From: Euplotes cf. woodruffi 2 WChen-2021
Lineage: Eukaryota > Ciliophora > Spirotrichea > Euplotida > Euplotidae
NCBI GenBank assembly: GCA_021441665.1
Contig: JAGYYN010016356.1
Location: 1-22,834, forward strand
Direction of reading: 5' to 3'
Length of the DNA: 22,834 nt
Part shown: positions 1 through 8,621 of the stretch, in pieces
Layout: the number at the start of each line of letters is the position of its first letter
How positions within the stretch are numbered: the first letter of the stretch is position 1
Notes under the pieces: generated by a model
Seen by the model: the letters and a program-made list of their open reading frames with translations, nothing else
What the model was told of the DNA's origin: nothing
Databases searched by the model: none
Made by a program: the position numbers and the translations under genes

Positions 1-283
1 TGTAGATTTGGGCTCTTTTGATTTCGTAGTCTTTGGACTCTTCGTTCCAGAGTCTGTTTTCGTCGAACCAGTTGTCAACTTTAGTTTTTGCATCCAAGTG
101 ATCTCCGAAATTGCTAGGTCTTGCAGAAGTAACCCAGAATTTCTGCTCTTCAGTACAAAGGATGTTATTAATCAATTTCTTGTTCTTTCTTTCATTATAT
201 TCCTGCATGATTCCAAATTGTCTGAAGGCAGTTCTCTGCATTGCCTTATTGACCTTCTTAAGCAGTGTCTTTGTGGCTAACAT
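1..283 (-). CDS. Unrecognised protein, N-terminal part; possible mitochondrial import signal
   Basis: An open frame starts at the ATG at 283-281 and runs off the left edge, giving about 94 codons without a stop or obvious intron. The first 20 residues (MLATKTLLKKVNKAMQRTAF) are rich in Lys/Arg and hydrophobic residues and lack acidic ones, as expected of a mitochondrial presequence. The rest is charged and Trp/Asn rich (for example KFWVTSARP, DNWFDENRLW). I do not recognise a family. It is divergent from the next gene, with about 115 bp between the two possible starts. The start is chosen because it is the first ATG after an AT-rich stretch. What is seen is an open frame with gene-like codon use; mitochondrial location is inferred. 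Confidence 0.6.
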   Translation of the reverse strand, partial: MLATKTLLKKVNKAMQRTAFRQFGIMQEYNERKNKKLINNILCTEEQKFWVTSARPSNFGDHLDAKTKVDNWFDENRLWNEESKDYEIKRAQIY

Positions 284-397
284 ATTTAATATATTATAAT
301 TATATATTAATTATTATAAAATACTTCAAAATCATTTTTGAGATCATTGAGGATCTCCTCGTAGCCTTTATAATTGCTCCGCTGAATAATTAAAAAT

Positions 398-1638
398 ATG
401 GAAACGGAAAAAGAAAAGAGAAGACCTATTAAAATTGCTTATCGCAGTGGAGACAGCCATAGTAGCCCTTACAATAAGCTTTTAGAATCAAGAAGTCAGA
501 TTTAATAAATCAACTTTTTAATTGTTTGACTTGAATTTATTCCTTTTTGCATTTTTTAGCAGCTAAACAATTCTCTTTGTACTTTTTCGAACAAGCAAAT
601 AATTAGAATATAAAATGCTAAAAATCTTGCAAAACTGGTCTGTAATTATTGCTTTAATTTTAGATCGATACTACCGACTGTTTATAAATTCAATTCGAAA
701 TAACGAAAAGAAGCCGATTGAAAATCAAACCATATCTCCGCAAAAGCAGAAGTAAAGTGTATAGAGTTGTGCTTCCTCGGCAGATAAACGATATAAAATT
801 CACACCAGAAGTTAAAACAAGTAGCACCTCGACTGAGCCAATCCACGATAGTGATTACTACAATAACTTCTTTAAGCTGAGTCAGTCGTTTCAAGAGGTG
901 AATCTAGCCAACATCAAAAATGTGTCGAATAAAAAACTGAGTATCTTTTAACATCAATAACGGTACGCGAATTTAGTTTACATAAATTAGCAAATATCTA
1001 AATTTCATTTATTTTTAGTTGTGATAAAATTTAGCAGTTTAGTACACACCCAGCTAAAAATAAATTTAAAAGGCTTTAATAATAACTATTCGACTTTTTG
1101 AAACGATAAACAGCTAAATTGTGATGTAGAATTCAACGAAAAGAAAAGCAACGAGTCAGTGTTTAACAAACACAAAGTGCTCAGCAGGATAAGTGTGCTA
1201 AAACGCAGAAAAACAGTTGAAAATGCGGTGTTATCGAAATAAAAAGACCGATGTGCTAAAGAAAGTGAAAAAGTACCTGAACAGTGACCTAGATCTTTCA
1301 CAGTCCCTCAATGACTACAGTAACACCAACGACCTGCCGATGTTCAACAAGATCGCAAGGTCTACGAGCAACGGGTACCCTGATGCTTAACAGTTTAGGA
1401 TGAATAAACAGTTCAATTCTGAAGATCGGAGCTTAAGAGCGACTAAATCGATTTTTTATGGGGAAAAACAGCACATCAAGTGAGATCTGTTCATGACCAG
1501 AGTTGAAAAAGGCACGATTTGATATCACTAATTGTTGGTATAGTCATTAGCAACTGTCCGCAGAAAGATAGGAGCTTTAGCCTTGCAGAGCTGAAGACAT
1601 CAAAACAGATGAACAACACTTCGTGGTTACAGCTCTAA
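398..1638 (+). CDS. Unrecognised multi-exon protein; 5' exons unresolved
   Basis: The 3' half is well supported. Exons are about 718-940, 1019-1374, 1399-1479 and 1551-1638. They are joined by introns of 78 nt (GTATCT..TTTTTAG), 24 nt (GTACCC..TTTAG) and 71 nt (GTGAGA..CATTAG), all of which keep phase. Within exon 1019-1374 the frame changes +1 at AAA-TAA (1237-1242). The 24-nt intron removes what otherwise looks like an in-frame TAA at 1388. The protein is Lys/Ser/Asn rich, ends in NNTSWLQL, and has no domain I recognise. The 5' part is uncertain. One short frame starts at the ATG at 398 (35 codons), another at the ATG at 615 (46 codons, with a hydrophobic NWSVIIALIL segment). That second frame reaches the 718 frame through a GTAAAG intron at 752 or an AAG-TAA slip. 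Two neighbouring genes cannot be excluded. Confidence 0.45.
1237..1242 (+). other. Predicted +1 frameshift site AAA-TAA
   Basis: The upstream frame reads TTA TCG AAA then TAA. Skipping the T at 1240 continues as AAA AAG ACC GAT GTG in an open frame with the same codon style up to the next intron. No GT donor near the stop offers a simple splice alternative. Confidence 0.6.
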
Positions 1639-1818
1639 GTCTATTTATCATACACTCGATCTTGATTCACTGGTTTTGTTTCATGCTTTCGAATTTATTA
1701 TCACTATACTCAAGCTTAATCGTTCTTAATTAGCGGAGTTGGAGACGAGAGTGAATGGAGATTTTATAAATGTCAAAAAATACTAAAATATTTAATATTA
1801 GTATTTTTAAGTTGTTTT

Positions 1819-1828
1819 TATTGAATAA
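1819..1828 (+). other. Chromosome-breakage-like motif (E-Cbs type)
   Basis: TATTGAATAA fits the E. crassus breakage consensus HATTGAAaHH except at the weakly conserved a. It lies 25 bp before the CEP44 start. Such a motif occurs often by chance in AT-rich DNA. Confidence 0.25.
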
Positions 1829-1853
1829 ATTAATTTAAAAATAAGCGGTAATC

Positions 1854-3227
1854 ATGAACTCACAACAAGTAAGTCTTTTTTTAATAAACAGAAAATCGAT
1901 TTTTTTTTATTGCTAAACAATTTATTTATATTTACGACTAAAAATATAGTTTTTTTTATTTACATTTGTAATTATTTTATATAGAACAACTTGCAAAATT
2001 TGAAAAATAAACTTAAAAAGATCAAATGAAAATTCCCTATTGATTACGATGAAGTTACTGAAGGAAATCCAATCGTATTTTTGAGGATTATTAACTACGT
2101 TCTGCTTGAGTATTCTCAAGAAATGGCTAATTTGATTCTTGAAAATGGATTCGACCTTTATGCTAAGAAAGATGCAAGATTTATCGAAAAAGTATATCAA
2201 TTATGTCTCAATTTATTTAAATATAAACCGAAAATCACTATTGAACAGTTCTTTGCAGCTGGATATGGCGATCAAAAAGTAATTATGTGTCTTGAGATAA
2301 TTGAACATGTTAAGAAAACAGTGAAGCATAAAAGTAATAAAACTAAAATTCACACAAGACCTTCAAATGAATCTGCAATGACTATGAGAAGTGCTTCTCT
2401 CCGACCAAGAAAACTAGATTTAAAAGAAGGGACACCAAAATAACACAAGTATCCCTTTGAAAACAGATACAAGTAGCCACATCAATCTTTATCCAACAAG
2501 TTTTAGCAACATTAATAATGAATTACAATCAAAGAGTAATTTCAATCATGTAGTTTCGTTAAAGCCTCCTGTGTACGAAAAGGGTGGATCTAAGCTAAAT
2601 TATTACAATGAAGGAATGCATCCCAGCGCAGTTAACGAAAATGTGAACCCGAATGTATTTATATCAGATGTTCAGCACCACAAACTTATTGAAAAACATG
2701 CTGACCAGAATATCGAAGCACTCAGCACGTATCAAGAGCCTTTCACCGCTCTGAACATCGACCATCGTGAGATGTCTAATTATGCAAAGGGGCAGTCGAT
2801 TGAGTACCCAACCAGCATACCTCAGCATTTAGATACAAAACAGATGTTGAAAGAGAAAAATAGAAGGCAAAGTAAGATCACATCGTCGAAGACAAAGCAT
2901 TACGTAGTCGATACCCACAACGAGATAAACTTATCACAGAACCTTCCTGCTACAAATCCGAATGTTTACAGTTTCCAGCCAGATCCTGAAGAGATCGAGT
3001 ATCGATACAGCGAGAACTTTGCTCCTTCAGTACTGTCTCCAGCGTCAGTGTGAACGACACTGCCGCCGCAGTCTGTATCGGTTGAGGAGTTTAACAAGCT
3101 CGCGAAGCAAGTAAAAGACATGACTTTAATGATCGCTAACTTGACCCAAACTGTGCAGATGTTGGCAGGTGAATTGAAGCGGAAGAGCACCGATCCTCTA
3201 TGCCAAAGCTGTAAGCAGCCCAAGTAA
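1854..3227 (+). CDS. CEP44: CEP44-like centriolar protein (needs a +1 frameshift)
   Basis: The ATG at 1854 gives five codons, then a 116-nt intron (1869-1984, GTAAGT..TATAG). Residues about 6-110 match the conserved N-terminal CEP44 domain in order: FPIDYDEVTEGNP, a helix IINYVLLEYS, then ENGFDLYAKKDARFIEKVYQ, LFKYKP and QFFAAGYGDQKV. In animals CEP44 binds centrioles and microtubules and helps convert centrioles to centrosomes; a basal-body role here is inferred. TGA at 2027 reads as Cys just before FPIDYD. At AAA-TAA (2438-2443) the frame shifts +1 into a low-complexity tail rich in Asn/Ser/His, which crosses TGA (Cys) at 3051 and ends at TAA 3225. The last 35 residues form a short amphipathic segment and end with CQSCKQPK. 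A 76-nt intron from a GTGCTT donor (2391-2466) is a weaker alternative to the frameshift. Confidence 0.85.
2438..2443 (+). other. Predicted +1 frameshift site AAA-TAA in CEP44
   Basis: Upstream reads ACA CCA AAA TAA. Skipping T2441 gives AAC ACA AGT ATC CCT TTG AAA and joins the 198-codon downstream frame exactly. A 76-nt intron (2391-2466) would also restore the frame, but its GTGCTT donor is unlike the other donors of the window. Confidence 0.75.
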
Positions 3228-3274
3228 ATACTAAAATATAACGACTTCAACAAATGCAAAAATGAGGAAATTAT

Positions 3275-3284
3275 AATTGAAAAA
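3275..3284 (+). other. Chromosome-breakage-like motif (E-Cbs type)
   Basis: AATTGAAAAA matches HATTGAAaHH fully. It sits in the 90-bp spacer between the CEP44 stop and the zinc-finger start, where a germline precursor would have to be cut. Confidence 0.3.
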
Positions 3285-3317
3285 AATTAATCGTAGTTTA
3301 ATAATTATTTTATAAAA

Positions 3318-4689
3318 ATGATAAACATCGAAGTTACTTTAAACGGAGAGGATTATGAGAGCTTCAAGATATCCCCTCCTTCATTTATTTATAATCAGCT
3401 CAAGGACTCGATCAAAAGCAGGTTCACTTTGAGTTCTGATGATGATATTGAAATTTATGATTTCAGCAACAAAGAATTTGCATTGAACTCGCTTAATCCA
3501 AACGCTGAAAATAAGTTCCAATTGGCGCTCTTGAATAAGCGATATAATCCAATGCGAAGCCAGTTTAGAAGTCAAGATAGCTTAGAAGAAGCTAAGGTCA
3601 AGAGCAATGTGATGACTGACGATATCTCTAAAAATAAATATAGCTGTTATTACAAAGGATGTCGCAAATCCTTTAAAGTTATTGATAAGTTATTTAACCA
3701 CATCAAAAATCATTTTAAAAACAAACCATATCAATGTGAGTTTGAAGGCTGCGGCAAGTCTTTTCTTTGCAAAGGGCAGCTAAGGAACCATCAGACGACT
3801 CATGCAGAGCAAAAGCGATTTCACTGCAAGTTTCCAGGCTGAGACCTATCTTATCCTAAGAAGTCCAGACTCATCGTTCACGAGAGGATTCACACCGGAG
3901 AAAGACCATTTGTATGTCCATATGAAGGATGTGAGAAGAGCTTTAGTGAGAAAGGAAACCTCAAAACTCATATCAGAACCCACACAGGAGAAAAACCTTA
4001 TTTCTGCTCGTTCAAAGGCTGAACTAAAAGATTTACGACTCAAGGGCACCTTGTTGATCACGAAAGAAGACACAAAGATGAAAAACCCTATAAATGAGAA
4101 ATATGTGGAAGAGCTTTTATGAGATCCAGCACAGTCAAAGTCCATATGAAGACACACGATAGAAATGTTACTGAAGTTAAACTTATTCAAAAACAACCAG
4201 AACAAAAAATTGAGATCAAAACAGAAATTGCAGAGGAAAGAATAGCTCAAATTGCACCCCAGCCAGTAAAACAAAAGGTATATAGTAGTCATGCTAAATC
4301 CGATATAGGTTCCTGAGTTTAATGATATTGATCGAATTTTACCTCCAAAGCCATCAACTCCAACGAATGCGGGAATATTCCAGAAGGTGGTACCGACACA
4401 GCAGATAAGACAGTCAGAAAGACCTGCGAACTTTAAGCCTTCATATTCATTGATCGCAACTATTACTAGCTCGAGGGGGGAGCTGTTTGACAATGCTTGA
4501 AATAATATTCCACTGAAGCAGAAGAAAAGAGTTGGAATCATTTTACCTAGCATCAATAGAATTAATATGAGGGAAGGCTGTTTATCAAAGACAAAAAAGC
4601 CGAATCAAAGCAGCGAATGGACTAAGAATAACTACACGGCTTTAAACAATTTATGTGCAAGAATTATGGAGGAAGATCCATTGATCTAA
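3318..4689 (+). CDS. Six-finger C2H2 zinc-finger protein, probable DNA- or RNA-binding regulator
   Basis: ATG at 3318. Residues about 1-85 form a compact charged N-terminal region without Cys ([16 protein letters not shown]...), possibly a small alpha/beta fold. Six consecutive C2H2 fingers follow, at about residues 110-280. Most have C-x4-C spacing (CYYKGC, CEFEGC, CKFPGC, CPYEGC, CSFKGC) and the last has C-x2-C (CEIC). TGEKPY-type linkers and TFIIIA/ZIC-like spacing are present. Three zinc-ligand Cys are encoded by TGA at 3840, 4020 and 4095, which fixes the genetic code. A 31-nt intron at 4278-4308 (GTATAT..ATATAG) joins AAG to GTT CCT GAG. The tail is rich in Pro/Gln/Ser with a further TGA Cys at 4498 and stops at TAA 4687. 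The spacing allows a divergent TFIIIA, but only six fingers are seen, so I name only the class. Confidence 0.85.
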
Positions 4690-4816
4690 ATGACAAATCC
4701 GCAAATTTCTCAATTTAAATTATTTCCATTAGTATTTCATTTGAAACAACCAGATGTCGTTTTTGCGAATAATTTTCTATTCTGAGTAAATTACATATCC
4801 GATTGTTCGTGTTGAG

Positions 4817-4826
4817 TATTGAAATA
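4817..4826 (+). other. Chromosome-breakage-like motif (E-Cbs type)
   Basis: TATTGAAATA matches HATTGAAaHH fully and lies about 130 bp past the zinc-finger stop. With the motif at 3275 it would bracket that gene. Confidence 0.25.
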
Positions 4827-4976
4827 TGACTAAATTCTGTTTTTATATCATAAACATACATAAACGTCACATCACCAATTATTAATATACTCGGTTCTAA
4901 ATAAATAGGTCTCTAATAAGCTTAATTTAATACCAGTTAGAGTTTACGTGAAAACAATACGTTTACAACAAAGAGA

Positions 4977-5048
4977 AAAATACCATCGTCATCGATTTCA
5001 AACGACCTGCATGCCTTATTACTTTGTATCCAGGTCGATTGGTATTTT
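4977..5048. repeat. Inverted repeat with one interrupted arm
   Basis: The right arm (5031-5048, CAGGTCGATTGGTATTTT) has its complement on the left split in two: AAAATACCATCG (4977-4988) and CGACCTG (5003-5009), separated by about 14 nt. The loop is about 21 nt. A folded transcript would give an imperfect stem with a bulge. Confidence 0.5.
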
Positions 5049-5113
5049 ACAATTAATTTTATAATCCTGCAGCATCAATAACTTTGAGTTTTTACTCTTA
5101 CCCTCTGTCGACA

Positions 5114-5338
5114 ATGATAATATTTTCTTTAGTTTATTTATTTCTATTAACAACGGTAAAAATACTGCGAAATCATAATTTAGTCAATTCCCGCGGCCGT
5201 GCTGCGTTTAGCAATATTAAAAATAATAATCCGAAAATACAAAAATCAGTGGCGCCACTATTCCGAAGGCTTATAACGACGAAGGTTTTTTACACGAATG
5301 GTATTAATTTAATGATTGCTACCGCCTCCGCGAAGTAA
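5114..5338 (+). CDS. Doubtful small ORF with hydrophobic N-terminus
   Basis: Seventy-four codons from ATG 5114 to TAA 5336. The first 18 residues (MIIFSLVYLFLLTTVKIL) resemble a signal peptide or membrane anchor. The rest is basic, has no Cys and ends in MIATASAK. Base use differs from the host genes, with several CpG-containing codons (CGC, GGC, GCG, CCG). The absence of Cys argues against a Euplotes pheromone precursor. It has no detectable partner exons and may be a chance frame. Confidence 0.2.
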   Translation: MIIFSLVYLFLLTTVKILRNHNLVNSRGRAAFSNIKNNNPKIQKSVAPLFRRLITTKVFYTNGINLMIATASAK

Positions 5339-5505
5339 TCAATTACCGACGGTGGTTTATTAGATAAAAGAGCAGTAAGTTTAAATCATAAAAATGGGAT
5401 AGTAATAAACTTCGCTTATTATTATAAAAGCGAATCGGGATGCGGCTGCTGCACTGAGTACATTTGCTATATAAATACATATAATACTAATTGCACAAGT
5501 GCCTT

Positions 5506-5622
5506 ATGTTTTTAAACATCCAAAAAGCAGTGTCTATCACAGATAAGCTAAATATACAGGACTCGAACTTGATTTACGAGTACAGGCTATTTGAGATTGA
5601 GTGCAATCGAGTAGAGTCTTAG
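5506..5622 (+). CDS. Tiny ORF, 38 codons, doubtful
   Basis: The frame runs from ATG 5506 to TAG 5620 and reads like coding sequence (IYEYRLFEIECNRVES) with ordinary host-like codons. No start context or flanking exon was found. It may be an orphan exon, a micro-protein or chance. Confidence 0.2.
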   Translation: MFLNIQKAVSITDKLNIQDSNLIYEYRLFEIECNRVES

Positions 5623-5815
5623 CCCATTTTTATTTGCCTCATATCGTATTGTTGTTTCAGCACTATTAATATATTTTATTTAGAGATTAGATTACTTTTT
5701 ACTGCAGGTTAGATCGAGGCAAATTGTTCGTATTATTTCATAAAACTATGATTTGTGTGTAATTACATATACATCGTGTTTTTATAAAATTTATATTTAA
5801 AATATAAATAATAAA

Positions 5816-8315
5816 ATGAGCAAGATGAGCCAGAATAGTAAGCATTTTCGTATCTAGTTTTGCGATTTTCCCTGTGTTAGATATTAATTTTTTTATTTTT
5901 TAATGAAATCTTGTTGATTGGTTTTTATTTGATAAACAAATGTATATTGATTATAAAGCAGCTGTAATATAACTTTTTATAGAGTCAAGTAGTAGCAAAT
6001 GAATGTCAGTTCAATTTAAATCGTTTAAATTAACAAGCAGTAAGGTGTAAGAACTTCTCAATTTATCTAAAGCAATTTCCATTATATATTTTGAGCAGTA
6101 TCTTGTAATTAATTAAACAAAAATTTAATACTACCTGCTTCTTGTATTTTTTAATGAAGAAGTTTAAATTTGAAAACAGAACAAGCTAGTTCACAAAATC
6201 TTATATTAAATTAATTTTTAAAATTAAAAATGTTCAAAAATTAAAAATAAAAGATTTTCGAATACTATATTTTCAATATTTTATATTTTTTCTAGAAAAT
6301 TCATATTAATTTTTGATTCTTTTAAATTCTTAAAAGCGACTAACTGTTGATTAGTAATAATACTCTTTTATTATTAAAAATAAATGCCTATTGTCTTGAT
6401 TAAAGTAAAGTAATATACGGAGGCTTGCACTTTATTATCGAATACACACATACCAAGTTATATTATCACTGATTAAAACGCATCCTATTAAAATTACAGA
6501 TCCTATATAAACTTATGCTATTTAGAAATGCCAAAAAGCAGTCGCCAATTTGAAAAAGCAACACTATCGATCTAAATTTATCAAAAGAAGCTGAGACAGA
6601 GCTGTGTGATTATAATAAACACTCAAAGGATGAGTTTAAGTCCTCAAGGCAATACTAAATTTATCGTTAAACAATAGCAGGGCTTACTATTTTCATTTAG
6701 ACGGATATGAAAAGAGAATGTCAGATATATCTCCTATTCTCAGTAAGAAACCTCGATTATCTGTAGAAACGCATTAAATAAGGCTAAAGCTAAGCAGGCA
6801 CAATCGAAGACGAGAAAGTGATCTCCAGCCAGCCAAACTAATAAATCAGGGCATTATGATAAGAGTCAGCATATACAGACTGATTAACAATTGTTTAGTT
6901 TACAGCATGAGTTTGAAAGCAACGACAAAACATAAAAACAGTATTCATAGCGAAACGATGGCTTCTGAGCGAAAGCATCATCCTTCAAAAATACAACCAA
7001 TTAAGAAAGAATGTGAAGTCAAAAGCTGACTTGACTGAGGAAAAAAGAAAACAAACAGCTAGTAATTATTTAAAATTACATAAATAGCGTTCAAAATCTG
7101 AACCAGTCAGACTCAAATCAGTACTTGAAGTATGTATATTAAATAACTCGTGTTTAGGACAAAGATCAGTAATTCTGATGTGACAAACTCAAAGTTTTCC
7201 TCTCCTGGATCTAAGTCAGATCCAAAGGACTCGACTGTCAACGCAGTCAGTTTAGTACAAACTAACGAACGCACGAAGACGGTACTTGGTGCAAAGGCTA
7301 AACCTGAAGAGGAAAAACAGCAAAGTAAATATTTGCATACTATGAGTAACAGAAGTGACCATTCAATGCGGACTTTCAAGTTCCCTTCAAATGGAAGAAG
7401 TCAACACAACAGCTCTGATAAGTAATATCCTCGGTAGCAGCAATAGTGTCTCAATGAGCAGCAAAGTTGTTAGAGATGTAAAAATAAGTAAGCGAGTGAA
7501 ATCAACATTTAGATAAAATAGACAATTTTAGAGTTGCCAGAAAAACATCTAATCCTAATCAGTTTGAAAGACTCAAACTAAGCAGAAATGCTGCATTTTC
7601 TCAAAAAATTAAAATATTTATGAAGAAATTTTCAAATGAAATGATGGAAACTGTTGATATTGCCAAATGGATTCAAGCCAACTGCAAGTCGAAAATTGAG
7701 TTCAAACAGGTGTCAGAGAGTATTATTGAAATAAAGCATAAAACCAACTTTCTACATGAATGAGTTCTTCGAAACCACCCTTCAATTATCGATCTACTGC
7801 TAAAGAACAACAGCGACATCGATATCAATGCAGTCAATGCTAATGACGAGACTCCATTGCATTTAGCAATTAAAGCAGGCAATATGGAGATGATTAAGCT
7901 GCTGCTTCACCACGGAGCCAAAATAACAACTCTCAATGGGGCTCGAAAGATGACTTTAAACCTATTCGATGAAAACCAAATGGACTTGGCGATCATGAGT
8001 TCTCCATCAAAAAGCAGTTTTTACATCGACGAGCATTCAGAGCTAACGCACATAAACTCTTGCCGCAAGATCTCAAAAGTGCAGATCCAAACGATGAACA
8101 AAGAATCTGTAGACAAGATGTTTAGCCAACTAAGGAGCTATTTTGGGGAAGGCGGTCACCTGCTGCAGAAAGAAATCACTGAGACTTTTAATAATAAAGA
8201 CTCGGTATTCACAAGCATTAACAAATCAACAGTTTTTGATTATGGCGAATGCGAGGAAGTATCTAATATATTTGACTCTAGGATCCTCACAGAAACGGTA
8301 ACGATTTTTAGATAA
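5816..8315 (+). CDS. Ankyrin-repeat protein with Ser/Lys-rich N-terminal region
   Basis: The 3' part is firm. Exons are ..-7129, 7158-7421, 7447-7487 and 7513-8315, with introns of 28, 25 and 25 nt (GTATGT, GTAATA, GTAAGC donors; all acceptors TAG) that keep phase. The ankyrin repeats lie at about 7750-7930: FLHECVLRNHPSIIDLLLK (its Cys is TGA) and then ETPLHLAIKAGNMEMIKLLL. A unique C-terminal domain follows to TAA 8313. Upstream, AAA-TAG at 7082 joins two frames by +1. The likely start is ATG 5816 (MSKMSQN), then a 145-nt first intron and an exon at 5983-6039 that keeps phase. Exons between 6526 and 7080 are coding-like (for example RMSDISPILSKKPRLS) but change frame several times, and I could not fix their splices. 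The ankyrin repeats suggest protein binding; the partner is unknown. Confidence 0.7.
7082..7087 (+). other. Predicted +1 frameshift site AAA-TAG in the ankyrin gene
   Basis: Upstream reads TAT TTA AAA TTA CAT AAA TAG. Skipping T7085 gives AGC GTT CAA AAT CTG. This frame leaves exactly the two bases needed to splice over the 28-nt intron into the next exon. Confidence 0.65.
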
Positions 8316-8621
8316 TAAATCATATTATTTTATATACATAATTTAGTATTAAATCCCCAGTGCAATTTTTTATAACCAGAAGAAAATTAGGAGTCTTCAA
8401 GCACTGGCTTTAATTTAAATTGGCAAGAGTTACTCTAAACTTATTTTAATTTCTTTCGTATTCTAGAATTTAATAAACATCAATAAGATAAAGCTTTAAA
8501 AGAAAGATGATGGTTTATAATCAAATCAGGGATTTTATTATAAATTATAAAATGCAGAATTAGGACAGATCATTTAGTTGATTTGAAACTATTAGCAATT
8601 CAATAACTTAATCTTGATATT
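8316..8621. other. Spacer between ankyrin and kinase genes
   Basis: AT-rich, with short stop-dense frames on both strands. Nothing recognisable was found beyond a near match to the breakage motif on the minus strand near 8597. Promoter and 5' UTR of the kinase gene are presumably here. Confidence 0.5.

Larger units (their letters stand above)
4690..5815. other. Long spacer of unusual make-up
   Basis: About 1.1 kb between the zinc-finger and ankyrin genes. It holds a breakage-like motif (4817), an interrupted inverted repeat (4977-5048), a CpG-bearing ORF (5114-5338), a small hairpin with TTCGCTT/AAGCGAA arms (5411-5434) and a 38-codon ORF (5506-5622). The part from 5100 to 5450 has many CpG steps (for example CCGCGGCCG) that the other spacers lack. 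No transposon domain or RNA gene was recognised. It could be germline-limited DNA, but nothing proves this. Confidence 0.5.

Noticed and set aside
1388-1390. In-frame TAA as readthrough in the first plus-strand gene
   Set aside because: A 24-nt intron (1375-1398, GTACCC..TTTAG) removes it and keeps the frame.
3840-3842. TGA as Trp or as stop
   Set aside because: TGA falls at zinc-ligand Cys positions and in DHHC Cys sites; Trp would break the folds, and stop would truncate most genes here.
3846-4556. A 236-codon minus-strand open frame
   Set aside because: It lies opposite the C2H2 zinc-finger gene, which has clear motifs on the plus strand; the minus frame is its shadow.
7420-7425. AAG-TAA as a +1 frameshift site in the ankyrin gene
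   Set aside because: A 25-nt GTAATA..AATAG intron (7422-7446) keeps phase and matches the length of the next intron, so no slip is needed.
8141-8148. TTTTGGGG, one telomere-like unit
   Set aside because: It is a single copy inside the ankyrin protein coding sequence (Tyr-Phe-Gly-Glu); no tandem repeat.
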